A DNA stretch of 34,335 nucleotides from Cryomorphaceae bacterium (GTDB lineage: Bacteria > Bacteroidota > Bacteroidia > Flavobacteriales > Schleiferiaceae): positions 1-34,335 of the forward strand of contig WTIZ01000019.1 of the NCBI GenBank assembly GCA_011525035.1. The letters run 5' to 3'. A program made the translations under genes and the position numbers. Position 1 is the first letter of the stretch. Each line of letters opens with the position of its first letter. The notes under the pieces are model-generated. The model ran no database searches. It saw nothing but the letters and a program-made list of their open reading frames with translations, and was not told the origin of the DNA. Positions 7,832 through 17,703 of this stretch are shown here, one piece after another.

Positions 7832-8902
7832 TTACGCGATAGTGATATCGTCGTTCAAGTATACGTCTTGTACTGCGTGAAGTAGCGCGATACCGTCACC
7901 GTAAGGCTTCTGGAATGCTTTACGACCAAGGATCAAACCTTGACCACCAGCACGCTTGTTAATTACTGCAGTCGCTACAGCTTCTTTCAAATCGTCAGCG
8001 TCATTACCAGTAGAAGCACCACCAGAGTTAATTACACCGATACGACCGTTGTAGCTGTTGAGTACTTGGTAACGTGTCAAATCAATTGGGTTATCAGTAG
8101 TCAATTCAGAGTACACCTTCGGGTGCGTCTTACCGTGACCAGTTGCATTGTACCCACCGTTGTTGGTTGGCAACTTCTGCTTGATGATATCCGCTTGGAT
8201 AGTAACCCCTAGGTGGATCGCTTGTGAAGACAAATCTGCAGAAGTGTGGTAATCTACACCGTCTACTTTGAAGTCGTTGTTACGCGTGTAACACCATAGG
8301 ATAGTAGCCATACCTAGCTCGTGTGCTCTTTCGAATGCCATAGCAACTTGCTCGATCATTTCACGGCTTTGTTCGTGACCGAAGTAGATGGTAGCACCTA
8401 CTGCACACGCACCCATGTTCCAAGCTTCTTCTACTGTACCGTAAGGGCTCTGGTAGAAAGAGTTTGGAGAAGAAAGGAATTCGTTGTGGTTGATTTTAAC
8501 TACGAAAGGAATCTTGTGCGCCCACTTACGAGCCACTGTAGCCAAAACACCGTATGTAGAAGCAACCGCGTTACAACCTGCATCAACCGCCATCTTTACG
8601 ATGTTCTCTGGATCGAAGAACATAGGGTTTGGTGCGAAAGATGCACCAGCACTGTGCTCGATACCTTGGTCAATAGGTAGGATGCTCAAGTATCCTGTGT
8701 TTGCCAAACGACCTGTGCCGTACAAACGCTGTAGTGAGTTCATCACTTGGATACTGCGGTTAGATTCTGTGAAAGATTCCGTGACAAAGTCACTTGAAGG
8801 AAGGATAGCTAATGAATCCTTAGTGATCGCAGTAGACGTGTGGTTCAACAACGTATCTGCTTGGTCTCCTAGCAACTCTCTGATCTTGTCAATGGACATC
8901 AT
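7832..8902 (-). CDS. fbaB: Class I fructose-bisphosphate aldolase, FbaB/DhnA type
   Basis: This is a 356-residue Schiff-base aldolase that interconverts fructose 1,6-bisphosphate with dihydroxyacetone phosphate and glyceraldehyde 3-phosphate. The active-site region ADIIKQK contains the likely Schiff-base lysine (Lys241 counted from the ATG at 8902; Lys236 in E. coli FbaB). Other family marks are PIDQGIEH near the N-terminus, KINHNEF, and the C-terminal phosphate-binding NSGGAS. The start is one of two adjacent ATGs (8902 or 8899); the open frame extends upstream to 8947, but [12 protein letters not shown] looks like the natural N-terminus. It is preceded on the same strand by the TamL gene (62-bp gap) and followed by accD after a hairpin. 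Confidence 0.93.
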   Translation of the reverse strand: MMSIDKIRELLGDQADTLLNHTSTAITKDSLAILPSSDFVTESFTESNRSIQVMNSLQRLYGTGRLANTGYLSILPIDQGIEHSAGASFAPNPMFFDPENIVKMAVDAGCNAVASTYGVLATVARKWAHKIPFVVKINHNEFLSSPNSFYQSPYGTVEEAWNMGACAVGATIYFGHEQSREMIEQVAMAFERAHELGMATILWCYTRNNDFKVDGVDYHTSADLSSQAIHLGVTIQADIIKQKLPTNNGGYNATGHGKTHPKVYSELTTDNPIDLTRYQVLNSYNGRIGVINSGGASTGNDADDLKEAVATAVINKRAGGQGLILGRKAFQKPYGDGIALLHAVQDVYLNDDITIA

Positions 8903-8964
8903 AATTTTAAAGTGTTTGTGAGCGGCTAAAATAATGTGTTTTTTCAATCCCTCACAACAAACCT

Positions 8965-11199
8965 TTAGAAAGGATATCCGATGCCTAAATTGAGGTTAAA
9001 ATCGCGTAATTCAGGGTCGGTAATCACCCATTTCGATCGGCCTACAGCCCCCGGATGGTGTAGCTTAAGGCCTAAATCGGCACGTACGATGAGAAACTCT
9101 AGGTCATAGCGCAATCCAAACCCGGTATTCATCCCCATTTGAGAAAGGAAGGTCGCGGGGCGAAAAACACCTGCGTCAATAGCGTCTAATTGCACCTGAT
9201 TAAGGGTGCCAGTGTAGGTTTTATTGTAGAGCCAGACGTTCCCGGCATCTAAGAAAACAGCCCCCTTTATTGCTTCTTGAATGGTAAACCTGTATTCGGC
9301 ACTGCTCAATAATTTGATGGGCGCAGCTGAGAAAAAGCCTTCGGTTTGTAAGGTGGTCTCTGATGTTGCGCCAGGGCCAAAGTGGTAGGCCGTCCAACCC
9401 CGGAGGTCGTTGGAGCCCCCCATGAAAAAGGATTTTTCGAAAGGCACGAAATTCCCTGAAGTACCCCAAGCTTCGCTTAGGCCGAAAAATCCTCTGAAGG
9501 CCCATTCCCGCTCGCGTACTAAGGGGTGGTAGTAACGAAAATCTACGGAGCCCTTCATGTAGGGAGCCACGGGGATACCAGCAATCTCATTGATTCCTAG
9601 GTTAGAGAAAAGGTGTCCACCGGTTTCGGCTTCGAAAGCGAAGAAGTACCGGTCTTTACCGTGCTGCCAAGAGTCGTTAAACGAATAGCTGCTTCCCGAA
9701 AATACAAGGTCTTGAAAGCCCAAGAATAGGAAAGGCGTGTTGGTGGTGTTGATATCAATCTGAACTAAAGAGAGGTTGTAGGGGGTTACTCGGTGGAAGG
9801 CTTTGCCTACACGCCATGAATATTCTATCCCAGAGGTGATGTTGAGTCTATTGAACTCGTTGGCTCTAAACTGGTACGAGGTTCGTGCACTTAAGGTAGT
9901 TTTCGGCGACCACTTTCGGCTTTGAGTTGGCAGCCAACTCGACGGCAAAAGCAGGGTAGGAAAGTCGAGAGATAGGCCGAGATTTAATTCCCTAGCGTCA
10001 ATGAGCCAACTGCTGTTGGAGCTGTTGCGTTGGTCGGTCAGTGAGCCCCCTAAAGAAAGGCGCAGGAGTTCGCCGCCTTTGAATACGTTCCTGTTGTCCC
10101 AGCTTAGATTTCCGCCAAGACCGAGCGAACCGTTGTTTCCAAGTCCTTCCAATGCTGCTGTCACTGCACGCTTCGGAAGTGGGACTAGATTTATTGCCGC
10201 GCGTAGCCCGCTATCACTTGGGGTGATGTCCATTTGTACATTTTGAAACAGCCCTAACGAACTCAGATTTTTGTAGGTGCTTCGGATGTCGGAATTGCTG
10301 TAGAACTGGCCGGATTCTAGGAAGATTTGTCGGTCAAGAAATTCGGGACGGAATTTCAACGAAGTTTGGAGCACATCGATGCCGTGTGTGGTTCGCGTGC
10401 TGTCGACAATGGCCTGTTGCTTTTGATAACTGTAGGTTGGTTTGACGACGACCGAAGCAATGCGTTCACGCTCGAGCTGATCGCCGTATATATACGGATC
10501 TACAACGCAGGTTACGGCGCTTAATGCCGGTCCCGCTGCGGTATCAATCTCAAAGTAAATCCAGCCCAGTTTTGAGGTGTAGTACCCTTGATCTTTCAAA
10601 TAATTGTTGATGGCCAACCGCTCGATTTCCAGCTTTTCTGCATCAATAGGGCTGCCTGTGGAGTAGGTGGGTTCAAAAAACTGCAGTGTACTGTCGATCC
10701 GTCGGCTCGTGGAGGTGATAAAATAGGAATGCGCTAAGAAAGCGGGGCCAGTTTGGACCTCGTAATGCGCTGTAGCTCGTTTGCCTTTGATGCTTTCATA
10801 GGTCGTGACCTTGGCACCGTAATACCCGAGGTTAAAGTAATGCAAGCCGAGCTGAGATGCGGTGTTTAGGCGCGCAATACTGTCGTAAACCGTCGGTGCT
10901 TCGCCGATGTTTTTAAGCCAATTCCCCAGCGAATTATCGCCGATTTTATCGCCTAACTGGTACATGCTTAAAAACAAACGGATGTTTCCAATGCCTTTGT
11001 TAGGGCGCTGGCGCATGATGTCGTAATCCTCGTCGCTTTGGGTGGGTTTTCCGTTGATGCGAATGTCGTTTTCTACAAGGATGGGCGTATCCTTAGAGAC
11101 CGGGCGCAGCCCGGAACAGCTACCCAGCGTTAATAAGGCCAGAGCCACGGTCAGGTGGCGCAAGGAAATAGCGTGTATTTTAGCAGGAAATTTGATCAC
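8965..11199 (-). CDS. tamL: TamL-like outer membrane lipoprotein (BamA/TamA Omp85 family)
   Basis: This is a 744-residue Omp85-superfamily protein. The N-terminus is a lipoprotein signal with lipobox LGSC (lipidated Cys28), unlike classical BamA and as described for Bacteroidota TamL. Residues about 45-330 resemble POTRA repeats, and residues about 340-744 are a 16-strand barrel ending in Phe. The L6-loop (V/I)RG(F/Y)-type motif is present as LRGW at residues 599-602. Function by family: assembly of outer membrane proteins, working with TamB, which is not in this window. The start is a GTG at 11199, forced by an in-frame TAA three codons upstream. It lies 2 bp from the divergent GTG start of the RNA methyltransferase, so its promoter must sit inside that gene. 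Confidence 0.85.
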   Translation of the reverse strand: MIKFPAKIHAISLRHLTVALALLTLGSCSGLRPVSKDTPILVENDIRINGKPTQSDEDYDIMRQRPNKGIGNIRLFLSMYQLGDKIGDNSLGNWLKNIGEAPTVYDSIARLNTASQLGLHYFNLGYYGAKVTTYESIKGKRATAHYEVQTGPAFLAHSYFITSTSRRIDSTLQFFEPTYSTGSPIDAEKLEIERLAINNYLKDQGYYTSKLGWIYFEIDTAAGPALSAVTCVVDPYIYGDQLERERIASVVVKPTYSYQKQQAIVDSTRTTHGIDVLQTSLKFRPEFLDRQIFLESGQFYSNSDIRSTYKNLSSLGLFQNVQMDITPSDSGLRAAINLVPLPKRAVTAALEGLGNNGSLGLGGNLSWDNRNVFKGGELLRLSLGGSLTDQRNSSNSSWLIDARELNLGLSLDFPTLLLPSSWLPTQSRKWSPKTTLSARTSYQFRANEFNRLNITSGIEYSWRVGKAFHRVTPYNLSLVQIDINTTNTPFLFLGFQDLVFSGSSYSFNDSWQHGKDRYFFAFEAETGGHLFSNLGINEIAGIPVAPYMKGSVDFRYYHPLVREREWAFRGFFGLSEAWGTSGNFVPFEKSFFMGGSNDLRGWTAYHFGPGATSETTLQTEGFFSAAPIKLLSSAEYRFTIQEAIKGAVFLDAGNVWLYNKTYTGTLNQVQLDAIDAGVFRPATFLSQMGMNTGFGLRYDLEFLIVRADLGLKLHHPGAVGRSKWVITDPELRDFNLNLGIGYPF

Positions 11200-11201
11200 A
11201 A

Positions 11202-11942
11202 GTGCTTACTAAAAACTCAGAAAAGCTCATTCGCAGTTTAGCTCAACGCAAGAACCGTAAAAAAACGGGACTCTTCGTTGCTGAGGGAATGAAGTTAGTA
11301 CGAGATTTTGTTTCAGCAGGCATATCGGCCGACATTGTTTACCATGTTGATGAATTGGGCGAAGATTTCCGCGACGTACGTTGCGTTCAGATTTCTGAAG
11401 CGGAAATGAAGCGCATCACATTCTTAGAGACACCATCTCCCGTTTTAGCGCTATTTGAGCAGCCAAATTTTGGGGTGGCAGATTTTAAGCAGGCGAATTT
11501 CATTTTACTGCTTGACCGCGTTCAAGACCCAGGCAATATGGGTACGCTGTTGCGCACCGCCCTATGGTACGGGGTAGATTGTGTTGCCACTACTGTAGGA
11601 ACGGTAGATCCTTTTTCACCCAAAGTCGTGCAGAGCTCGATGAGTGCGCATGCCTTTAGTCGTATCGTGCAGCTCGAAGAGGAGCAATGGGCAGCATGGG
11701 CTGGTGAGAATGGCTTTAGCTGGGTCATCGCGGATATGCACGGTGAAGATTCTAGAAATTTCAATTGGCCCGAGAAAACCATATTAGTGCTAGGCAACGA
11801 AGGGCAAGGGCCTTCCGCATTCTTGAAGGAGCAAGGTCCTGCCATTACCTTGGCTGGTGATGCATCAAGGATGGAAAGTCTGAATGTCGCGGTTAGTGGG
11901 GCTACGCTGCTTTACGCGCACGCTTGTTCAATCGGCTCTTAA
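11202..11942 (+). CDS. TrmH-family (SpoU) rRNA/tRNA 2'-O-methyltransferase
   Basis: This is a 246-residue SPOUT methyltransferase that transfers a methyl group from S-adenosylmethionine to a ribose 2'-OH. The N-terminal substrate-binding domain shows the usual KNRKKTGLFVAEG. The three SPOUT motifs are clear: motif 1 with Asp105, Asn112 and Arg118 (DRVQDPGNMGTLLRTA), motif 2 GNEGQG (198-203) and motif 3 SLNVAVS (226-232). The target RNA (rRNA such as G2251, or tRNA) cannot be told from the sequence. The GTG start at 11202 is the only upstream start possible because an in-frame TGA lies just before it, and it matches the family N-terminus. Its last 41 bases overlap the convergent EamA gene. Confidence 0.9.
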   Translation: MLTKNSEKLIRSLAQRKNRKKTGLFVAEGMKLVRDFVSAGISADIVYHVDELGEDFRDVRCVQISEAEMKRITFLETPSPVLALFEQPNFGVADFKQANFILLLDRVQDPGNMGTLLRTALWYGVDCVATTVGTVDPFSPKVVQSSMSAHAFSRIVQLEEEQWAAWAGENGFSWVIADMHGEDSRNFNWPEKTILVLGNEGQGPSAFLKEQGPAITLAGDASRMESLNVAVSGATLLYAHACSIGS

Positions 11943-12756
11943 ACCTCAGGTTGAGGAGAACCCCACCTATTACGAGTGCGATACCAAGGTACATCTGGGC
12001 GTTTGGAATAAAATCGAACAATACCACATCCCAAGTCAGTGCGAAGATGACCCCTATGTATTTCAGTGGTGCGACCGTATTCACTTCGGAGAGTTGGTAG
12101 CTCTTGGTCATATACAATTGAGCGAATTGGGTCATTAGACCGATGCCCAAGAGTAGGAGCCAATCCGTACCAACGGGAGTGACCCAGTTGAAGAAGCTGA
12201 AGGCAATCATGATGGGCAGTGCGACCAGCGGAAAGTACATCACTACCACGAGCGGCTCTTCGTCTTTGAGTTTTCGGATGCTGTTGTAGGCCAGTCCCGA
12301 GAACATGCTGGAGAAAATACCCAGGGCCATCAAGGCCGGTGGAATCTGCGCGCTTGATCCTTTAACGACCACGATCCCAGCGAAGGAAATGACAAAGAAG
12401 AGCCATTGTACCCAGCGCGTTCGCTCACCCAGAAGTATTCCAGCGATGAAGGCGGTGAAAAATGGACTGAGGTATTGAATGGTTACCGCGGCACTGAGCG
12501 GCATCTTTTGAATGGTATAAAAGAAGACCGTGAGGGCGGTGGTGCCTGCGATTCCTCGGATTAAAAGCCACTTTTTATTGTTGCCCCAAGGATTGACTTT
12601 CTTGCCACGAAGCAATATGTAACTAATGACAAACGTGATCAAAGAACGGAACAGGACCAATTCTGTTGCGGGCAGGTGCGGTAAGAATTTTACCATGAGG
12701 TTGACGGCTGCAAAACACCCGACAGAGATGAGCATGTAGCCGACGCCTTTGTTCAC
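11902..12756 (-). CDS. EamA-family (drug/metabolite transporter) permease
   Basis: This is a 284-residue inner membrane protein with about ten hydrophobic segments in two EamA repeats and a basic C-terminal tail (KSRLNKRARK). It begins MNKGVGYMLISVGCFAAVN and carries a typical first-repeat LVLFRSL motif. DMT transporters move small metabolites, amino acids or drugs; the substrate cannot be inferred. The start is a GTG at 12756 sharing one base with the porT stop (TAGTG), a classic termination-reinitiation junction, so it is the third gene of the ubiE-porT-eamA operon. An in-frame ATG at 12735 is an alternative. The 3' end overlaps the RNA methyltransferase gene by 41 bp on the opposite strand. 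Confidence 0.88.
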   Translation of the reverse strand: MNKGVGYMLISVGCFAAVNLMVKFLPHLPATELVLFRSLITFVISYILLRGKKVNPWGNNKKWLLIRGIAGTTALTVFFYTIQKMPLSAAVTIQYLSPFFTAFIAGILLGERTRWVQWLFFVISFAGIVVVKGSSAQIPPALMALGIFSSMFSGLAYNSIRKLKDEEPLVVVMYFPLVALPIMIAFSFFNWVTPVGTDWLLLLGIGLMTQFAQLYMTKSYQLSEVNTVAPLKYIGVIFALTWDVVLFDFIPNAQMYLGIALVIGGVLLNLRFKSRLNKRARKAA

Positions 12757-13448
12757 TATTCGAAGGAGAAATTAATGAGGATGGCACGGTTGCGGATCCC
12801 GTCAAAGGCCTCCACAGGCAAGGTGCCGTCTTGAACCAACAAATTCGTCATTCCCCAGGCGGCGCGGATTTGAGGAGAGAATTTGAAGTATTCGAAGTAG
12901 AAATCGGCTCCGACGCCAATCTCGTAATCTGCGCCGTGGCGCTGAAGTTTAAATAGGTTGTCGTCCACCACTTTCGCCTTTGAGGCAAGGTCGTTCGTGT
13001 AGCGAATACCGCCCATTAGGAACAAACGGTAGTTATCTATACGCACCGATTTGAACTTAAGGTGGAGCGGGAATTGGACGTAGGAACTCTCAATTTGACG
13101 TGTGGCGATTACGCGCTCGTCGGTAAAGGGGTTGATTAGATCGAAGTGCAATCGACGCACCGTGGCGGCAAAGCCCGGGGTAAAACGTAAATCAAAGTGT
13201 TCGCTCAACCTCAAATTTGAGATGATGTTGATGTTGTAGCCTGGAAGGGCCTCGCTCTCTACGCCAAAGATATCTGGGTTCTGGCTGAGGTCCTTGAGGT
13301 CCATGTTGAAGTTGTAGTAGTTCAACCCCATGTGGAATCCAAAGTGCAGCGGATTTTGATCGTACAGCGGCTGGTTGCGTAAACGCGAAAATTGCGCGCT
13401 CGCGAGCAGCGGTAGAGCAAATAAAACGACGGCAATACGAATTCTCAT
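12756..13448 (-). CDS. porT: PorT-family protein of the type IX secretion system
   Basis: This is a 230-residue protein with a signal peptide (MRIRIAVVLFALPLLASAQ) and a small eight-stranded-barrel-like sequence of alternating hydrophobic/aromatic strands ending in Phe-Glu. Features shared with PorT/SprT are the FGFHMGLNYY segment, GFAATVRRL, and ESSYVQFPLHLKFKS in the middle. PorT/SprT is required for type IX secretion in Porphyromonas and Flavobacterium. Position supports the call: it lies 22 bp downstream of ubiE, an arrangement I recall for flavobacterial sprT loci. The stop codon TAG overlaps the GTG of the EamA gene by one base. No other secretion-system genes are in the window, which is usual for porT. 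Confidence 0.88.
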   Translation of the reverse strand: MRIRIAVVLFALPLLASAQFSRLRNQPLYDQNPLHFGFHMGLNYYNFNMDLKDLSQNPDIFGVESEALPGYNINIISNLRLSEHFDLRFTPGFAATVRRLHFDLINPFTDERVIATRQIESSYVQFPLHLKFKSVRIDNYRLFLMGGIRYTNDLASKAKVVDDNLFKLQRHGADYEIGVGADFYFEYFKFSPQIRAAWGMTNLLVQDGTLPVEAFDGIRNRAILINFSFE

Positions 13449-13470
13449 CAGCTAAATAACGCCGGTAGGC

Positions 13471-14205
13471 TTATTTTCTTGCTTGGTAAATGGAGGCAAT
13501 ACCAAAGGTTACTGGCTGCGTCTTTGTTGGCTTTAAGCCTGCTTTCTCCAATTCAGTTTCGAAGGCCTTTCCGTACGGGAATGCTGCCACACTCTCCGGC
13601 AGGTAGGTATACGCTCTTGGATCTTTGCTGACCAATTTTCCTACAGTAGGAAGGATGGCCTTGAAGTAGAACCAGTAGATCTGTTTGAATGGGAAATATT
13701 GCGGTTGGCTAAATTCAAGCACGACCAATTGACCGCCCGGCTTCAACACACGCGCCATATCCTTCAAACCGTTGTGCAAGTTTTGGAAGTTGCGTACTCC
13801 GAAAGCCACCGTGATGGCATCAAAGGTATTATCTGGGTAGGGCAGGTTTTCACTATCGCCCAGTTCAAGAACAATCTTCTTGGCTAGCCCTTTCTTCGCT
13901 ACTTTTTCTCGGCCTACGCTGAGCATTCCTTCGCTAATATCAGCACCAGTGATGTCGGCACCTGTGCCCTTGGCTAGGGCAATGGCAAGGTCTGCGGTAC
14001 CTGTGGCAACGTCGAGCACGACCGAAGGAGAATCGGCCTTGATCATACGAACGACCTTACGGCGCCAACCCTTATCAATGTTTAAGGATAAGAGGTGATT
14101 CAAAAGATCGTAACGCTTTGAAATGTTGTTGAACATTTCTGCTACTTGTTCCTTCTTTTCAGCTTCGCTGTCGTGGTAGGGTTTGATGTTTTCTGCTCCC
14201 GCCAT
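13471..14205 (-). CDS. ubiE: Demethylmenaquinone/ubiquinone methyltransferase (MenG/UbiE)
   Basis: This is a 244-residue class I SAM-dependent methyltransferase. In Bacteroidota, which use menaquinone, the step is methylation of demethylmenaquinone to menaquinone. Motif I is [12 protein letters not shown] (residues 63-74). The UbiE signature segment [17 protein letters not shown] (32-48) and the [15 protein letters not shown] segment are both present. The open frame extends upstream to 14307, but the ATG at 14205 fits the family length and lies behind a well-placed -7 element at 14225-14232, which would fall inside the longer version. It is the first gene of the ubiE-porT-eamA operon and is divergent from the ABC exporter with a 52-bp gap. 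Confidence 0.95.
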   Translation of the reverse strand: MAGAENIKPYHDSEAEKKEQVAEMFNNISKRYDLLNHLLSLNIDKGWRRKVVRMIKADSPSVVLDVATGTADLAIALAKGTGADITGADISEGMLSVGREKVAKKGLAKKIVLELGDSENLPYPDNTFDAITVAFGVRNFQNLHNGLKDMARVLKPGGQLVVLEFSQPQYFPFKQIYWFYFKAILPTVGKLVSKDPRAYTYLPESVAAFPYGKAFETELEKAGLKPTKTQPVTFGIASIYQARK

Positions 14206-14224
14206 TTGGTAAAATTTTCGGTGG

Positions 14225-14232
14225 CAAAGGTA
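14225..14232 (-). promoter_or_regulatory. Bacteroidota-type -7 element (TACCTTTG) for ubiE
   Basis: The minus strand reads TACCTTTG, an exact TAnnTTTG match, with 19 bases between it and the ubiE ATG at 14205. No clear -33 TTG is seen at 17-23 bases upstream. It supports the shorter ubiE start. Confidence 0.6.
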
Positions 14233-14257
14233 GGTCATAAGCCGTAACTTCGCCGGT

Positions 14258-16078
14258 ATGAGTGAAAGAACTACGGAATCGGACCCAAAGGCAGATAAAA
14301 AGCGCAAACCGCTTAAGATGAGCGACCTTCGTCAGCTCACTAAAATCTTCGCCTATGTTGGTCCTAACAAGGGCCTTTGGGCTTTGGGATTCGTGTTCCT
14401 TATTGTAACCATGATTACCTCCTTGTTGTTCCCAAAACTTTTGGGAGGGTTGATGTCGTCTACTCCGGAAAACCTCGGGGACAATATGCTCATGATGATG
14501 GGGCTCTTGCTCGTACAGAGTGTGGCGAGTTTTTTCCGTGTGGTCATTTTTGTGATGGTTACCGAACGAGCGCTTGCCGCCATTCGTGAAGACCTCTACA
14601 GCCGATTGATTCATTTGCCGATGAGTTTCTTTTCCGCCAAGCGCGTGGGAGAGTTGAACTCGCGTGTGGCTTCCGATACCTCCCAGATTGGGGAGACCTT
14701 AACGACCACTTTAGCTGAATTTTTGCGTGGTATTTCCATGGTGGTTGGTGGTATTGCCATCCTCGCATTTACCTCGATCAAGCTGACCTTATTTATAGTC
14801 GCAGTCATTCCACCGCTGATCATCGTGACCATCATTTTTGGCCGATTCATCAGAAAATACGCCAAGAAGGTGCAGGATGAGGTGGCCGCTTCAAATACCA
14901 TCGTTGAAGAAACCTTTGCAGGTATTCAGACTGTGAAGGCCTTCGCCAACGAAACTTGGGAGCGCAGCCGCTACGCCAAGCGGATCAGCGCCGTAGTTGG
15001 CTTAGCAGTTAAGGGCGGCTACTATCGCGGTGCCTTTGCTAGCTTCATCACCTTTGGCCTCTTTGGGGCGATAGCCCTAATCATTTGGTTTGGGGCGGAC
15101 ATGGTGCACGAAGGTCAACTGGCAGCAGAAAAGCTCAATGAATTCATTTTGTATGCCCTTTTCATTGGTGGATCCATAGGTGGATTGGCCTCTGTGTATG
15201 CACAGTTGCAAAAGGCCATCGGTGCTACTGAAACCATCTTCGGATTGATGGAGGAGGAGCCTGAAATGGATGCGGATGCCGTTCCTGCAGCTCAGGCTGA
15301 GGTGGCCGATATAGCTTTCAAGGACGTTCACTTTAGCTACCCATCGCGCAGTGATGTTCCAGTGTTAAAATCGGTGTCGTTTGATCTTCAGCCGGGCAAA
15401 ACCCTTGCGCTTGTTGGGCGCAGCGGTTCGGGTAAGAGTACCATTGCCTCACTATTAATGCGCTTCTACACGGTCGATACTGGTGAAGTGACCGTTGGAA
15501 ATACGGCGCTTTCCGACATCGATTTGAAGGCATGGCGCGGCGCGTTGGCCTTCGTTCCTCAGGATGTGTTGCTCTTTGGCGGAAGCATACGTGAGAACAT
15601 TGCGTACGGCGATACTCAAGCGAGCGAAGAACAAATTATCGAAGCGGCGAAGCAGGCCAATGCTTGGGAGTTTATCTCGGGCTTCCCAGAAGGCCTCGAT
15701 ACGACTGTTGGGGAGCGCGGTGTGCAGCTTAGTGGCGGGCAGCGCCAACGTATTGCCATTGCGAGAGCACTGCTGAAAGATCCTCAATTGCTCATCCTCG
15801 ACGAGGCAACGAGCGCCTTAGATAGCGAGAGTGAACAGCTCGTGCAGGAGGCCTTGGACCGCTTGATGAAAGGCCGTACCTCAGTGGTAATTGCCCACCG
15901 ACTATCCACCATTCGAAACGCCGATCACATTCTAGTGTTGAACCAGGGGGAGGTTGCGGAACGCGGCACCCACGATGCGCTGATTGATAAAGGCGGCATC
16001 TATTCTGAATTGGTCAAGCTTCAAAACGTAGGAAAGGGAGATAATACTTTAGCAGAGAATCCTTCAGAGGAGGAGTAG
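14258..16078 (+). CDS. ABC exporter, fused transmembrane and ATPase domains (ABCB/MsbA type)
   Basis: This is a 606-residue half-transporter that would work as a homodimer. Six transmembrane segments lie between about residues 38 and 310. The nucleotide-binding domain has Walker [10 protein letters not shown] (387-395), Q-loop Gln435, signature LSGGQ (491-495), Walker B LLILDE (511-516), D-loop SALD and H-loop His547. An N-terminal basic stretch ([10 protein letters not shown]) precedes the first helix. The best known relatives are MsbA-like lipid flippases and multidrug exporters; the sequence alone does not separate these. It is divergent from ubiE and followed 31 bp later by the FtsB/DivIC-like gene on the same strand. 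Confidence 0.93.
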   Translation: MSERTTESDPKADKKRKPLKMSDLRQLTKIFAYVGPNKGLWALGFVFLIVTMITSLLFPKLLGGLMSSTPENLGDNMLMMMGLLLVQSVASFFRVVIFVMVTERALAAIREDLYSRLIHLPMSFFSAKRVGELNSRVASDTSQIGETLTTTLAEFLRGISMVVGGIAILAFTSIKLTLFIVAVIPPLIIVTIIFGRFIRKYAKKVQDEVAASNTIVEETFAGIQTVKAFANETWERSRYAKRISAVVGLAVKGGYYRGAFASFITFGLFGAIALIIWFGADMVHEGQLAAEKLNEFILYALFIGGSIGGLASVYAQLQKAIGATETIFGLMEEEPEMDADAVPAAQAEVADIAFKDVHFSYPSRSDVPVLKSVSFDLQPGKTLALVGRSGSGKSTIASLLMRFYTVDTGEVTVGNTALSDIDLKAWRGALAFVPQDVLLFGGSIRENIAYGDTQASEEQIIEAAKQANAWEFISGFPEGLDTTVGERGVQLSGGQRQRIAIARALLKDPQLLILDEATSALDSESEQLVQEALDRLMKGRTSVVIAHRLSTIRNADHILVLNQGEVAERGTHDALIDKGGIYSELVKLQNVGKGDNTLAENPSEEE

Positions 16079-16109
16079 ATTTCGGGGTCCAATTCGTAAT
16101 TTTAAACCA

Positions 16110-16427
16110 ATGAAGAAATTCCTCGAACATCCTGTGCTCAAAATTTTGCTCAATCAATACGTCCTTACGGGCCTATTGTTTGCCGTATGGATGGTGTTCC
16201 TGGATGCGAACAATTACTTTATCCATTCGGAATTGGACCAGCAGATTGAATCCTTAGAGGCGGATATCGAGTTCTATGAAACTTCTCTAGAACACGACCG
16301 TGAGCTTCTTCAGCAGCTGAATACCAATCCGGAAGCCTTTGAAACCTATGCCCGTGAAAATTTCGGGATGCACAAAGAAGGCGAAACTGTAACCATCATA
16401 GAAACAGAGAACTCATCTGATGAGTGA
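16110..16427 (+). CDS. FtsB/DivIC-family septum formation initiator
   Basis: This is a 105-residue bitopic membrane protein: a short cytoplasmic N-terminus, one transmembrane helix (about residues 18-31, LTGLLFAVWMVFLD), then a coiled coil (about 38-72, ELDQQIESLEADIEFYETSLEHD broken over several heptads) and the short conserved tail PEAFETYARENFGMHKEGE. The pattern E-x-x-ARE-x-x-GM-x-x-x-GE is the typical FtsB/DivIC end. These proteins link FtsL and FtsQ/DivIB in the divisome. Its stop codon lies inside the start of mutA: the two genes overlap by 8 bp (ATGAGTGA), so translation is likely coupled to a metabolic enzyme subunit. Confidence 0.9.
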   Translation: MKKFLEHPVLKILLNQYVLTGLLFAVWMVFLDANNYFIHSELDQQIESLEADIEFYETSLEHDRELLQQLNTNPEAFETYARENFGMHKEGETVTIIETENSSDE

Positions 16428-17697
16428 AACCACTAAAAGAACCTATCCACACGGAACCGCAGTAGAACCGCTTTACACTTCAGGACCACAAAACAATCCC
16501 GGCTTTCGAGCCCAACCTTGGTGGACCATGGTGCAAGAGCACCTCGTGGAAAAAGAATTTGCAGCCAACGATTGGGCACTGCAGCGCCTGGGCCATGGCG
16601 CATCCGGCCTGCTCTTCTACCTCACCGATGAGCATTACTTGCCACGCATATTAAAAGACATTCAGTTAGAATACATCAACCTTGGCCTGGTCATCGAGGG
16701 CAGTGGCCCTGCAGTCATGGAAGCCTTGTTGCACCACGCGCACAATGAGATCATACCGGCGAGTAAACTCCGTGGCTTTATCAATATTGATCCCGTAGAA
16801 ATAGCCGCGCGCACCGGCGTTTGGCACGAGGAGAAGATGTACGAACTGGGCGAGCTTACCCGTCTAGCACCCAAGGGCATGAAATTCATGTGTGCCAATG
16901 CCAATTTCTATGGCGCATGCGGTGCTTCTGCTGCTACGCAGCTTGGTTTGGCTGCCGCCCACCTCGATTTCTACCTCTCCACCTTCGGCGAAGTGGGCCT
17001 CGAGCAGTACTGGGTAGCACTCACGGCCGGTACCTACATGTTCGAAGAAATCGCGAAGCACCGCGCCCTACGAATGTTGTGGAAGCAGTTGTTGAGAGAG
17101 TATGATTTGCCCGAGGTTCATTTAGAGATCTATTCAGAGACATCAACCACGCACCAAAGTGGTTATGATATGCATACGAACTTGTTGCGCGCCACCTCCG
17201 CGGCCTTTGGTGCTATTGCCGGGGGTGCAGATGCCGTGCAGATTCGACCGTACAATAGTGTTGCCACCTGGGCAGATGCGGAAGGGGAGCGCTTGGCATT
17301 GAATCAGCATTTTATGTTGGCCTATGAGAGTGGTATGGACCGAGTGATGGATCCTGCTGCAGGTTCTTATTTCATTGAAAACAAGACGGCAGAGTTGGTT
17401 TCGGAGGCCACAGATATTTTGAATGAAGTGCGTGCGCTCGGTGGTTTAGTTGAGGCCTTGAAAAAGGGTTGGGTACAAGACCGCATTGATAGCGAAGTAA
17501 GTACTGCCATGCCTAATGAGGTCTTAGGGGTGAATTTGTATCCTTTGGATGGCGAAGAGCTGCCCGAAGGAATGAAGGCTTCGAAGAGAGCTTCAAGAGC
17601 CGCTCACCAGGAGCGTCATAAGGATAAGGAGATTGAGCCACTACGCGCTGTGCGCTGGGCGGCTGAATTGGAAACAGAACGTGAAAGCAGTAAATAA
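16420..17697 (+). CDS. mutA: Methylmalonyl-CoA mutase small (beta) subunit, lacking a cobalamin domain
   Basis: This is a 425-residue partner subunit of the heterodimeric mutase that interconverts succinyl-CoA and methylmalonyl-CoA. The TIM-barrel half is present, with IRPYNS, MDPAAGSYFIE and the closing EPLRAVRWAAELE. The C-terminal cobalamin-binding domain found on longer small subunits (about 600 residues or more) is absent, as in other Bacteroidota small subunits; the DxHxxG motif is missing. The N-terminus also looks about 30-40 residues shorter than usual, starting near the TPEG-like segment TYPHGTAVEPLY. The ATG at 16420 overlaps the stop of the FtsB/DivIC gene, and mutB starts 6 bp after its stop. 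It is structural rather than catalytic by family knowledge. Confidence 0.92.
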   Translation: MSETTKRTYPHGTAVEPLYTSGPQNNPGFRAQPWWTMVQEHLVEKEFAANDWALQRLGHGASGLLFYLTDEHYLPRILKDIQLEYINLGLVIEGSGPAVMEALLHHAHNEIIPASKLRGFINIDPVEIAARTGVWHEEKMYELGELTRLAPKGMKFMCANANFYGACGASAATQLGLAAAHLDFYLSTFGEVGLEQYWVALTAGTYMFEEIAKHRALRMLWKQLLREYDLPEVHLEIYSETSTTHQSGYDMHTNLLRATSAAFGAIAGGADAVQIRPYNSVATWADAEGERLALNQHFMLAYESGMDRVMDPAAGSYFIENKTAELVSEATDILNEVRALGGLVEALKKGWVQDRIDSEVSTAMPNEVLGVNLYPLDGEELPEGMKASKRASRAAHQERHKDKEIEPLRAVRWAAELETERESSK

Positions 17698-17703
17698 CGG
17701 AGC

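Noticed and set aside
13471-14307. Longer ubiE start at 14307
   Set aside because: The extra 34 residues are not family-like and would place the TACCTTTG element and the divergent exporter start inside the gene.
14159-14614. 151-residue minus-strand open frame spanning the ubiE/ABC exporter junction
   Set aside because: It would cover both divergent start regions and the ubiE -7 element; the His/Lys-rich translation looks like noise.
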